Assembly (NCBI GenBank): GCA_937980205.1
Contig: CALJKW010000040.1
Location: 32,736 to 96,735, forward strand
Origin: an uncultured Myxococcales bacterium
GTDB taxonomy: Bacteria > Myxococcota > Myxococcia > Myxococcales > Myxococcaceae
DNA: 64,000 bases
Reading direction: 5' to 3'
Position numbers and translations under genes: made by a program. Every line of letters starts with the position of its first letter. Within the stretch, counting starts at the first letter, position 1. Below, piece by piece: positions 18,091 through 25,222 of this stretch. The notes under the pieces are model-generated. The model searched no databases. It worked only from the letters and a program-made list of their open reading frames with translations, and had not been told where the DNA came from.

Positions 18091-18200
18091 GTTCACGCTG
18101 AGCGGAGGCGACGCAGTCGCCGGAGTCGAAGCGGGCCGATGGACGGCTTCGCAACCGCTTCGACTGCGGCCCGCTTCGCGTGCCTCCGCTCAGCGTGAAC
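18091..18200. repeat. Intergenic palindromic element, copy B (best preserved)
   Basis: Outer arms are a perfect 19-bp inverted repeat: GTTCACGCTGAGCGGAGGC at 18091-18109 and its reverse complement at 18182-18200. Nested inside is a perfect 11-bp inverted repeat, AGTCGAAGCGG (18124-18134) and CCGCTTCGACT (18155-18165). The 110-bp element fills the gap between the CAP lipoprotein and hutF. It belongs to the same family as the elements at 8320 and 13731 and resembles REP-type elements found between genes in many bacteria. Confidence 0.85.
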
Positions 18201-18225
18201 GGGAGCGCATTCGCGCTGGGGTTGC

Positions 18226-19509
18226 ATGACTGCCGCCATCTACGAGCCCGACTTCCTCTACGCGGACGGCGCCTTCCGCCGCGGCGCGCGCCTGTGCGTC
18301 GACGGTGCGGGTCGGGTCGTCGCGGCTGCTCCCGAGGGAACGGCGGTCGTACGCATGCCCGGCGTGGCGCTGTTCCCCGGCCTGGTGAACGGGCACTCGC
18401 ACGCCTTTCAGCGCGTGCTGCGCGGGCGCACCGAGCGGGTCGCGAACGGAGACGACTTCTGGGCGTGGCGCGAGCTGATGTACCGGGCCGCGTCGTCGCT
18501 CTCGCCCCAGCAGCTCTACGCCGTCTCGCGGCTCGCCTTCGTGGAGATGGCGCTCGCCGGCGTCACGACGGTCGGTGAGTTCCACTACGTGCACCACCAG
18601 CCCGACGGCCGGCCATACGACGACGTCCACGAGCTGGCCCGCGCGGTGGTGCGCGCGGCGCGGGACGCCGGCCTGCGCATCGTGCTCTTGCGCGTCGCCT
18701 ACGCGCGCGCCGGCTTCCAGGTGCCGCCGAACCCGCTGCAGGCGCGCTTCATCGAGCCCGACGTCGACACGTATCTCTCCCGCGTGGCGTCGCTGAAGTT
18801 CGACGATCCGCTGGTGAGCGTGGGCATGGCGCCGCACAGCGTGCGCGCGGTGCCGCGCGACTGGCTTCAGGCCATCGCTCGCGCGGGCGGCGTCACGCAC
18901 ATCCACGTCGCCGAGCAGCCCGCGGAGCTGAAGGCGTGCCGGGTGGAGCACGGCCTGCACCCGGTCGATCTGCTCGACGAGGTCGGCCTGCTGAACGCGA
19001 CGGCGGTGCACGCGATTCACCTCGAGGAGGGCCACGCGCGGAAGCTCAAGCGGGTCTGTGCGTGCCCCACGACCGAGGCGAACCTCGGCGACGGCGTCGT
19101 GCCCGCGGACGTGCTGATGAACGCGGGCGTCAGCGTGTCGCTCGGCTCCGACAGCCAGGCGCGCATCTCGCTGCTCGAGGAGGCGCGGCTGCTCGAGGAC
19201 AACCTGAGGCTGGTGCGGCAGCGCCGCGCGGTGCTCGACGCGGGCGACGGCCGGCTCGCCGAGCGCCTGTTCGCGTGCGCGACCACCGAGGGAGCCGCCG
19301 CGCTCGGCGTCGACACCGGCGCGCTGCGCGTCGGCCAGCCGGCGGACTTCTTCACGCTGCCGGTCGACTCGGTCGCCGCGGCCATCTTCGGCCAGGAGCG
19401 CGTGCGCGACGTGGCGGTGCAGGGGCGGCTCATCGTTCGCGATGGGCGCCACGCGCTGCACGACGAGGCGCTGCGCGGGTTCAAGTCGGCGGTCGAGGCG
19501 CTGGGCTGA
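18226..19509 (+). CDS. hutF: Formimidoylglutamate deiminase
   Basis: Amidohydrolase that converts N-formimidoyl-L-glutamate to N-formyl-L-glutamate and ammonia in the five-step histidine degradation route. The 427 residues show the expected metal and substrate motifs in order: LVNGHSHAFQR (metal His57/His59), VGEFHYVHHQPDG, VGMAPHSVRAVP, THIHVAEQPAE (near 224), CPTTEANLGDG, and the metal Asp in GSDSQARI (near 307). Length and motif order match HutF rather than related guanine or cytosine deaminases. No other hut gene is in the window, so the pathway must be scattered. The palindromic repeat ends 25 bp before ATG 18226. Confidence 0.93.
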   Translation: MTAAIYEPDFLYADGAFRRGARLCVDGAGRVVAAAPEGTAVVRMPGVALFPGLVNGHSHAFQRVLRGRTERVANGDDFWAWRELMYRAASSLSPQQLYAVSRLAFVEMALAGVTTVGEFHYVHHQPDGRPYDDVHELARAVVRAARDAGLRIVLLRVAYARAGFQVPPNPLQARFIEPDVDTYLSRVASLKFDDPLVSVGMAPHSVRAVPRDWLQAIARAGGVTHIHVAEQPAELKACRVEHGLHPVDLLDEVGLLNATAVHAIHLEEGHARKLKRVCACPTTEANLGDGVVPADVLMNAGVSVSLGSDSQARISLLEEARLLEDNLRLVRQRRAVLDAGDGRLAERLFACATTEGAAALGVDTGALRVGQPADFFTLPVDSVAAAIFGQERVRDVAVQGRLIVRDGRHALHDEALRGFKSAVEALG

Positions 19510-20322
19510 ATGTCGCCTCGTCGGGGCCGTCGGTCGAGCGTGCGGCTCCTCCTGCTCGTGGCGGCGGCGTTCGCGGCTCCCGCCGCGGCGGATGATCGCG
19601 GGCTGGACTGCATCGACTGCGCGCCGCTGCCGGAGGGCTACACGCTGCCGCCCGACTGCCTCTCCGACGGTGCGGGAGTCGGGCGGTTCGTCGCGCTGGA
19701 GCCGCCGGCGGCGCGCGTGTGGGTGGGTGCCTCGGCCGAGGCGCACGCGTACGTGGCGGTGTTCGAGAGCGAGGCGAAGGTGGCGTCGTGGTGCCGTGTC
19801 TTGTCTGCGTTCGAAGAGCTCGCCGACTCCGGCGGGAATCTCCAGCCGGTGCCGGACAAGTCCGGGCTGCCGTATGTGGCGGTGTCGTCGTTCGCGCGGC
19901 CGGGTGGCTGCCTGTCGCTGCAGGCCGATGCGCTCGTGGCATGGCTGTCGGTGTCGAAGCGGTGGGAGGTCATCGTGAACCGCGCGACGAGCGCCAGCCG
20001 CTGCGGGGAGGGCGAGGGCGATCCGAACCAGGCGGCCGCGAAGGTGCACGCCGAGGGGCTCGCGGCGTACCGGAAGAAGGACTTCGAGACCGCGGAGGCG
20101 AAGTGGCGGGCGTCGCTGCCGTACTTCGAGTCGGTCGCGGACCTCGGGTTCCTGCTGACGAAGCGAGGTCGCTACGCCGAAGCGGAGCCGCTGCTCCTCG
20201 ACGCCGTGAGCCGAAACCAGCGGCCGGCGAGCTGGTTGAACCTGGCGGACCTGTACTGGAAGACGGGGAACTCGAAGCTCGCGGACAAGGCGTACCGGAT
20301 CTACGCGAGTCGCCCGCGCTGA
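19510..20322 (+). CDS. Secreted TPR-repeat protein, 270 aa
   Basis: ATG directly follows the hutF stop with no gap. The N-terminus is basic then hydrophobic (RRSSVRLLLLVAAAFAAPAAA), a Sec signal peptide with cleavage near residue 27. The N-terminal half holds five or more cysteines (LDCIDC, PPDCLSD, SWCRV, GGCLS, SRCGEG). The C-terminal half has two or three tetratricopeptide-type helices: AEGLAAYRKKDFETAEAKW, LGFLLTKRGRYAEAEPLLL and LADLYWKTGNSKLADKAYRI. TPRs mediate protein binding, so this is probably a periplasmic scaffold. A functional link to hutF beyond adjacency is not evident. Confidence 0.78.
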   Translation: MSPRRGRRSSVRLLLLVAAAFAAPAAADDRGLDCIDCAPLPEGYTLPPDCLSDGAGVGRFVALEPPAARVWVGASAEAHAYVAVFESEAKVASWCRVLSAFEELADSGGNLQPVPDKSGLPYVAVSSFARPGGCLSLQADALVAWLSVSKRWEVIVNRATSASRCGEGEGDPNQAAAKVHAEGLAAYRKKDFETAEAKWRASLPYFESVADLGFLLTKRGRYAEAEPLLLDAVSRNQRPASWLNLADLYWKTGNSKLADKAYRIYASRPR

Positions 20323-20353
20323 GCGTCAGCGCCCGGGGCCGCGAGGCAGCCGC

Positions 20354-20440
20354 GGGGGTCTGTGAGCTGTGAGGTTTGCGTTGCGCAGTTCGGAAAAATT
20401 CCAAACTGCGTAACCGATTCCTCACAAGTCGCAGACCCCC
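20354..20440. repeat. 87-nt imperfect palindrome between TPR gene and argE
   Basis: Two arms of 42 nt (20354-20395 and 20399-20440) match without gaps at about 33 of 42 positions, and some mismatches become G-U pairs in RNA. The ends are perfect (GGGGGTCTG / CAGACCCCC), as is CGCAGTT / AACTGCG near the 3-nt loop. It could be a hairpin RNA, a bidirectional terminator or a mobile-element remnant. The remaining 20441-20628 holds a second hairpin, CCCCCG (20455-20460)/CGGGGG (20467-20472), and TTGACC at 20585-20590 as a weak -35 candidate for argE. I see no gene there. Confidence 0.7.
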
Positions 20441-20628
20441 AAGGCACCCCTGTGCCCCCGAGGTTCCGGGGGGGAGTTCTCCGTTTTCGCCCGCGAAGGG
20501 GCCAGCAGCGGGACCTGGAAATGCCCCTCGCGGCGACTCGCTTCCGTGCTTGCGCTGCCGCGCAAAGCAGGCTTCAAGCCAACCTTGACCGGTGCTTTGG
20601 CGCCCGGCCATGACGGGGTGACCGCACG

Positions 20629-21753
20629 ATGAACCCGAACCTCGAGCCGCTGCTCGCCGAGCTGGTCGCGGTGGACTCGACGTCCACGCTGCCGAACGGT
20701 CCGCTTCTCGACGTCCTCGAGAAGCGGCTGTCCACGTTGAACCTCAGCATCGAGCGCCACCGCTACAAAGACGAGCAGGGCGTCGAGAAGGCGAACCTCA
20801 TCGCGACGAACGCGCCGTCGAAGCTCCCCGAGCTCGCGCTCGTCGGGCACAGCGACTGCGTCCCCTACGACAAGGCGTGGACCGAAGCGCTGAAGCTCAC
20901 CGAGCGCGACGACAAGCTCTACGGGCGCGGCGCCTGCGACACGAAGGCGTTCGTGGCGTGCGCCGTCATCGCGCTCGAGAGAACGGCGGCGAAGCTCACC
21001 AAGCCCTTCCTCGTCTGCTTCACCGGCGACGAAGAGGTCGGCTGCTACGGAGCCAAGCAGCTCGTCGCCGCCGGCAAGGCGAAGAGCCTGCGCTGCATCA
21101 TCGGCGAGCCGACCTCGCTCACTCCGATTCGCGCGAACAAGGGCTACTGCCTCGCGGAGCTCGAGTTCAGAGGGAAAGAAGGCCACTCGGCCTACCCCGA
21201 CAGCGGAGCCTCTGCCGTCTTCCGCGCGGCGCGCTTCCTCACGCGCCTCGAGGCCTACGCGCGCACCGAGCTGCGCACGCAGGTCGACGCGAAGTTCGAG
21301 CCTCCGTTCACGACGCTGAACACCGGCGTCATTCACGGCGGCAAGGCGAAGAACATCATCCCCGGCGAGTGCCGCGTGACGCTCGAGTGGCGCCCGATTC
21401 CCTCGCAGCCGGTCGAGCACGTGCTCGAGGCCGTGCAGCGCATCAAGCAGGCGTGCGTCGCCGAAGAGGCCGGGTTCCAGCTCGGCATCAAGACGCTGCG
21501 CATGGACCGCGGCTTCGACACGGCGGCCGAGGCCGAGGTCGTGCGCTTCCTCGAGCGCGAGTCGGGCAACGCCGCCGCGACCGTCGCGTTCGGCACCGAA
21601 GGCCCGCAGATGAGCGAGCTCGGCAGCGTGCCGGTGGTGTTCGGGCCCGGCGACATCAAGAACGCGCACCAGACCGGCGAGTTCGTGCCGCGCAGAGAGC
21701 TGCACCGCTGCGCCGAGGTGCTCGAGAGCGCGCTGATCCACTTCTGCGCGTAG
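20629..21753 (+). CDS. argE: Acetylornithine deacetylase
   Basis: M20-family zinc peptidase that removes the acetyl group from N2-acetyl-L-ornithine in arginine biosynthesis. Metal-site motifs are present: VGHSDCVPYDKAW (His74, Asp76), YGRGACDTKAFVAC (bridging Asp), TGDEEVGCYGAK (general base Glu) and IIGEPTSLTP. The dimerisation-domain motif KGYCLAELEFRGKEGHSAYP follows, and the last ligand His is in KNAHQTGEFVP. Length (374) is normal for ArgE. The closest alternative is DapE (succinyl-diaminopimelate desuccinylase), but the GRGACDTKAF and EFRGKEGHSAYP patterns favour ArgE. No other arg gene is nearby. Confidence 0.9.
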   Translation: MNPNLEPLLAELVAVDSTSTLPNGPLLDVLEKRLSTLNLSIERHRYKDEQGVEKANLIATNAPSKLPELALVGHSDCVPYDKAWTEALKLTERDDKLYGRGACDTKAFVACAVIALERTAAKLTKPFLVCFTGDEEVGCYGAKQLVAAGKAKSLRCIIGEPTSLTPIRANKGYCLAELEFRGKEGHSAYPDSGASAVFRAARFLTRLEAYARTELRTQVDAKFEPPFTTLNTGVIHGGKAKNIIPGECRVTLEWRPIPSQPVEHVLEAVQRIKQACVAEEAGFQLGIKTLRMDRGFDTAAEAEVVRFLERESGNAAATVAFGTEGPQMSELGSVPVVFGPGDIKNAHQTGEFVPRRELHRCAEVLESALIHFCA

Positions 21754-21767
21754 CCACGACGCGCTGA

Positions 21768-22055
21768 TCAGCCGCGAAGCTTGAACACCATCGAGACCTC
21801 GACGACCTCGGAGCCGAGGACGTCGTGGCTCTTGCCGTTGGGCGTGAAGTCGAAGCTGAGCTCTCCGTGCAGGCTCTTGAGCAGCGCGTCTTTCACGCGC
21901 CGCACGGCCTGGCTCGAAGAGCCGCAGTCGCGCAAGAGCTGCTCGCGCATCGGCAGCTGATCGAGGATCTGCGACGCGCTCAGGTAGCGCTCGCGTGCGA
22001 GCACTTTTCGCACGGCCTCCACCAGGTCGCTGTCGGGCAGCATGGCTCGAAGCAT
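21768..22055 (-). CDS. Small hypothetical protein, 95 aa
   Basis: I do not recognise the family. The start is ATG 22055 (MLRAMLPDSD) or ATG 22043 (MLPDSD). The N-terminal two-thirds reads as helices (DLVEAVRKVLARERYLSASQ, MREQLLRDCGSSSQAVRRV) and could be a compact helical domain. The C-terminus is strand-like (EVVEVSMVFKLRG). There is no signal or membrane segment. It converges on argE (14 bp between stops) and diverges from the PilZ gene, sharing a 105-bp intergenic region with it. Shared regulation with the PilZ protein is possible but not demonstrated. Confidence 0.6.
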   Translation of the reverse strand: MLRAMLPDSDLVEAVRKVLARERYLSASQILDQLPMREQLLRDCGSSSQAVRRVKDALLKSLHGELSFDFTPNGKSHDVLGSEVVEVSMVFKLRG

Positions 22056-22103
22056 CACGCCATCTGGCTCCGGACGCCACGGCGTTCCCCCTCGGTAACG
22101 CCT

Positions 22104-22133
22104 TTGAACTGCGATGACGCGGGCCGCTAGGCT
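22104..22133 (+). promoter_or_regulatory. Candidate sigma-70-type promoter for the PilZ gene
   Basis: TTGAAC (22104-22109), an 18-bp spacer and TAGGCT (22128-22133) fit a housekeeping promoter. Initiation would fall near 22140, about 20 nt before ATG 22161. Confidence 0.4.
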
Positions 22134-22160
22134 CTGTTGCGGCTGCACTCGGGGGTGCCC

Positions 22161-22502
22161 ATGCTCGAAGCCTACGCGCAGTACACACCGACGCGGCGGT
22201 TCCCGCGCTATCCGGTGGAGCTCACCGTCGTCTGCATCGTGGATCAGCGGCGGCGAGCAGATCGCGTGACGAACCTCTCGAAGGAGGGCGCGCGCATCGA
22301 GACGCCGGCTCCGCTCGACGCGGGCCTGCACTCGCACTTCTACTTCATCGTCCCCGACGCAGACTCCCGCGGAGTCCTGGTCGACGTCTCCGCCACCGTC
22401 GCGTGGATGCACGGCCGCTCGATGGGGCTGCACTTCGACCGGCACTTCCCGGCCATCGCGGAGTACGTCAGCCGCCTCGCCTCCCGTTCCTCGATGCGGT
22501 AG
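22161..22502 (+). CDS. PilZ-domain protein, 113 aa
   Basis: Single-domain cyclic-di-GMP receptor. It has the RxxxR motif (RRFPR in TRRFPRYPVELTVVC) and the N-x-S-x-x-G motif (NLSKEGARIET), followed by the beta-barrel ending VSATVAWMHGRSMGLHF. These are the residues that bind the dinucleotide, so it should be functional. ATG 22161 is preferred: GGGGGTG lies 4-10 nt upstream. A TTG start at 22137 would add eight residues. In myxobacteria PilZ proteins act in motility, exopolysaccharide control and development; the specific role is not visible. The next gene begins 16 bp after the stop, so the two may be co-transcribed. Confidence 0.88.
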   Translation: MLEAYAQYTPTRRFPRYPVELTVVCIVDQRRRADRVTNLSKEGARIETPAPLDAGLHSHFYFIVPDADSRGVLVDVSATVAWMHGRSMGLHFDRHFPAIAEYVSRLASRSSMR

Positions 22503-22517
22503 ACCGGGCGGCGCTGC

Positions 22518-24569
22518 ATGCGCCGCCTGCTCCTCGCCCCGCTGGTTCTTCTCTGCGCCTGTCCGAACCCGGTGACGGTGCCGGACGCCGGCCAGCCGGT
22601 CGTCGACTCGGGGCCTCCGCCTCCGACGTGCGATTCGCCGGAAGACTGCAAGGCGGTCGGCTTCGACGGCGTGTGCCGGCAGAACGTCTGCGCGAAGAAC
22701 GTGCCGTGCGCCGACGACCTCGAGTGCGGCCTCGGAGAGGCGTGCGTCAACCGCGTCTGCACCTTCACCGGCTGCGTGACCGACGCCGACTGCCCGACGG
22801 GCCGCTGCCGCCAGCAGACGTTCACCTGCGCGGAGTGCGGCGAAGACGCCGACTGTCCGTTCAATCGCCCCGTGTGCCAGCAGGCGACGCAGAAGTGCGT
22901 GCAGTGCGCGAACGACTCGCACTGCGCTCCGCCGGGGCCTTCGTACTGCGAGGCCATCTCCGGCTCGTGCATGCACTGCCTGACCAGCGACCACTGCCCG
23001 AACGGCCTCACCTGCTCGGGCGGCGTCTGCGCCGGCTCTCCGGAGGGGGGAGCCTGCCCGACCGGCACCGCCTGCGCCGAAGGGCTCGTCTGCGTGACGG
23101 TGAACACGCAGATGGGGCCGATGCCGACGTGCCTCAAGGGCTGCAACGCGTACTCGCCGAGCTGCCCAATGGGTCAGATCTGCTACACGCTCCAGTACAG
23201 CAACAGCAGTTCGTACGTGTTCGACATGGGCGGCCTGCTCGGAGTCTGCTTCACGCCGCAGGGCGGTCTGCGCAACTACCGCGACAGCTGCACCATCAAC
23301 CCGACGACGGGGAGTTCGAACTGCCAGCCGTCGCTGCAGTGCGTGCCGGACTCGCCGGCGACCTCCACCTGCCGCGCGTACTGCGACCCGGGGCTGGCGA
23401 ACGCGTGCCCGGCGCCGGAGATCTGCCACCCGTTCCCCGGCGACTTCTACGGGCGCAAGTACGGCCTGTGCTACGCCGACAACGGCTGGGGAGACGCCTG
23501 CACCGCCGACTCGAAGTGCCGCACCGGGCAGACGTGCCGCGTGGCTCCCGACCCGTCGACGTTCGACGAGGTCTCCACGCAGTGCCAGTTCAACATCGGC
23601 ACCGCGCCGGGGCTCGCGCCCTGCGCGAACGTCTCGGCGGGTGACGGTGGCGTCGTGCAGCCCGACCGTGTCTGCGCGAGCGGCGCGTGCCGCGGCGACA
23701 GCGTCCCCTCGACCGCGCCGTACTTCTGCTTCGCGGCGTGCTCGACCGACAGCGAGTGCAGCATCGGCACGCGCAGCGGCACCTGCGACGGGGACTACCA
23801 GTTCCCCTCGCCGGGCGGCTTCACCGCGTTCGTGCAGGGCTGCCGGCCGGGCTGCTCGGCGAGCGCGACGTGCGACGAGTACGGCGTCGACGGCGGCCTG
23901 GTGTGCCGGCCGCGGCTCGTCACGAGCTCCTCGAACTCGGGCCTCAAGCTCAACTGCGGCCGGCCGAACCTGAACGGCGGCGGCGCCGGAGCGCCGTGCG
24001 TGACGAACAGCCAGTGCACGTCGGGCTTCTGCTCGTTCGACGACTCCCGCGGAGTCCGCCGGCAGGGCTACTGCCTCGAGGCGTGCCGCACGGTGGCCGA
24101 CTGCGCGGCAGCGTCCGACGGCGGCGCCGCGACGGGCCCGCTCGACTGCCTGCCCACCGCGTTCCTCGGCTACCGCGGCCCCGACTTCCAGCCCGGCACG
24201 CCCGACGACGTCATCTCGGTGAAGAGCGTGTGCACCGGCATCGCGTGCAACGAGGACGAAGACTGCTCCGCCGACGGCGGAGTGCGCTGCGTGCCCGACG
24301 TGAGCCCCTCCGACGCCGGCCAGTACGTGCTGCGCTGCCGGCCGAACGCGAACGGCGGCTTCCGCGAGGCCGGCCAGACGTGCGCGAGCAACAGCGAGTG
24401 CCTCTCGGGCGCGTGCGGTCAGCTCGGAGACAGCTCGCGCATCTGCTACCGCGCGTGCGACCCGGCGGGCGCCGCGCTGTGCCCGGCGGGCCTGACGTGC
24501 CGCGCGGGCGCGTTCCGCTTCACCTCGACTGCAGGCAACCTCGTGACGCTCGACGGATGCGCTCCCTGA
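22518..24569 (+). CDS. Cysteine-rich repeat lipoprotein, 683 aa
   Basis: Signal MRRLLLAPLVLLCAC has a lipobox ending at Cys15. A Pro/Asp/Gly linker follows, then a chain of short disulfide-type repeats, roughly C.sdaDC..g..C....C (for example DSPEDCKAVGFDGVC, DDLECGLGEACVNRVC, TDADCPTGRC, NDSHCAPPGPSYC). Dozens of cysteines imply an oxidised, extracytoplasmic, protease-resistant protein. Such Cys-rich surface lipoproteins are common in myxobacteria and have no known enzymatic role. The phosphoribosyltransferase start lies 13 bp inside the 3' end, so expression of the two genes is probably linked. Confidence 0.82.
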   Translation: MRRLLLAPLVLLCACPNPVTVPDAGQPVVDSGPPPPTCDSPEDCKAVGFDGVCRQNVCAKNVPCADDLECGLGEACVNRVCTFTGCVTDADCPTGRCRQQTFTCAECGEDADCPFNRPVCQQATQKCVQCANDSHCAPPGPSYCEAISGSCMHCLTSDHCPNGLTCSGGVCAGSPEGGACPTGTACAEGLVCVTVNTQMGPMPTCLKGCNAYSPSCPMGQICYTLQYSNSSSYVFDMGGLLGVCFTPQGGLRNYRDSCTINPTTGSSNCQPSLQCVPDSPATSTCRAYCDPGLANACPAPEICHPFPGDFYGRKYGLCYADNGWGDACTADSKCRTGQTCRVAPDPSTFDEVSTQCQFNIGTAPGLAPCANVSAGDGGVVQPDRVCASGACRGDSVPSTAPYFCFAACSTDSECSIGTRSGTCDGDYQFPSPGGFTAFVQGCRPGCSASATCDEYGVDGGLVCRPRLVTSSSNSGLKLNCGRPNLNGGGAGAPCVTNSQCTSGFCSFDDSRGVRRQGYCLEACRTVADCAAASDGGAATGPLDCLPTAFLGYRGPDFQPGTPDDVISVKSVCTGIACNEDEDCSADGGVRCVPDVSPSDAGQYVLRCRPNANGGFREAGQTCASNSECLSGACGQLGDSSRICYRACDPAGAALCPAGLTCRAGAFRFTSTAGNLVTLDGCAP

Positions 24570-25147
24570 AGACGAAAACTGCGAAGAAGAAGAGTCCGAC
24601 GCCGAAGAACGGCCGCAAGGCACATCGCGAGCCGCCCGAGTCTCCGTCGCCTCCGGGGCTGGACCGCTCGGCGGCCCGCAGCTCCGCGGCCGAGATGTCG
24701 TGGGCGCACTTCGATCGCCTCGTGCAGCAGCTGGCGAAGGCGGCGAAGAAGCTCGACCCCGACGCCATCGTCGGCGTCGCCCACGGCGGAGTCTTCGTCG
24801 GCGGTGCGCTCGCCAGCGCGATGCAGCGCGAGTTCTACCCGGTGCGCATCAGCCGGCGCAGCCGCGACGTCGGCCTGCGCGGCAACCCGAAGCTCTCCGG
24901 TGTCATGCCGAAGGAGCTCAAAGGCAAGAGGGTGCTCATCGTCGACGACATCGCCTCGTCGGGCGACACGCTGCAGCTGGCCTCGGCGCACGCGAAGGGC
25001 GTCGGCGCGAAGGCCGTCGCCACCGGCGCGCTGGTGTGCCGGCCGAAGGGGTATCAGCCCGACATTCACGCGCTGAAGGAAGACACGTTCTTCGTCTTCC
25101 CGTGGGACTACGCCGCGGTCGCGGAAGAGCAGCGCTTCGAGCTGTGA
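24557..25147 (+). CDS. Purine-type phosphoribosyltransferase, 196 aa
   Basis: Type I phosphoribosyltransferase of the hypoxanthine/xanthine-guanine class, which joins PRPP to a base in salvage. The 13-residue PRPP-binding motif VLIVDDIASSGDTLQLA is clear. Other core pieces are AIVGVAHGGVFVGGALASAM and the ending FFVFPWDYAAVAEEQRF, close to archaeal and myxobacterial XGPRT-like proteins. ATG 24557 adds a Lys/Pro-rich, probably disordered tail (TKTAKKKSPTPKNGRK) of 46 residues before the catalytic domain; ATG 24695 (MSWAHFDRL) would give just the 150-residue domain. Which start is used is unresolved. The base specificity is also unresolved. Confidence 0.85.
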   Translation: MRSLKTKTAKKKSPTPKNGRKAHREPPESPSPPGLDRSAARSSAAEMSWAHFDRLVQQLAKAAKKLDPDAIVGVAHGGVFVGGALASAMQREFYPVRISRRSRDVGLRGNPKLSGVMPKELKGKRVLIVDDIASSGDTLQLASAHAKGVGAKAVATGALVCRPKGYQPDIHALKEDTFFVFPWDYAAVAEEQRFEL

Positions 25148-25148
25148 C

Positions 25149-25199
25149 CGACAACTGCCGGGTTGGGGTGCGCGAACGCGAACGCGAACCCGGTTGTTT
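25149..25199. repeat. Palindromic repeat with 16-nt core and GCGAAC hexamers
   Basis: The core CGACAACTGCCGGGTT (25149-25164) occurs again, inverted and exact, at 35605-35620. It is followed by three tandem GCGAAC hexamers (25172-25189). AACCCGGTTGT at 25188-25198 pairs back with the core, leaving a TG bulge. The element sits between the phosphoribosyltransferase stop and selB. Confidence 0.7.
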
Positions 25200-25222
25200 G
25201 CCTTCCTGCTAGAGCGCTCCTC

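Noticed and set aside
20362..20613. 83-codon plus-strand frame after the TPR gene
   Set aside because: It runs through the 87-nt palindrome and a second hairpin, has no ribosome site, and reads as composition noise.
25148..25222. tRNA-Sec gene next to selB
   Set aside because: The palindrome here is too short and lacks a cloverleaf, a UCA anticodon loop and a T-loop.
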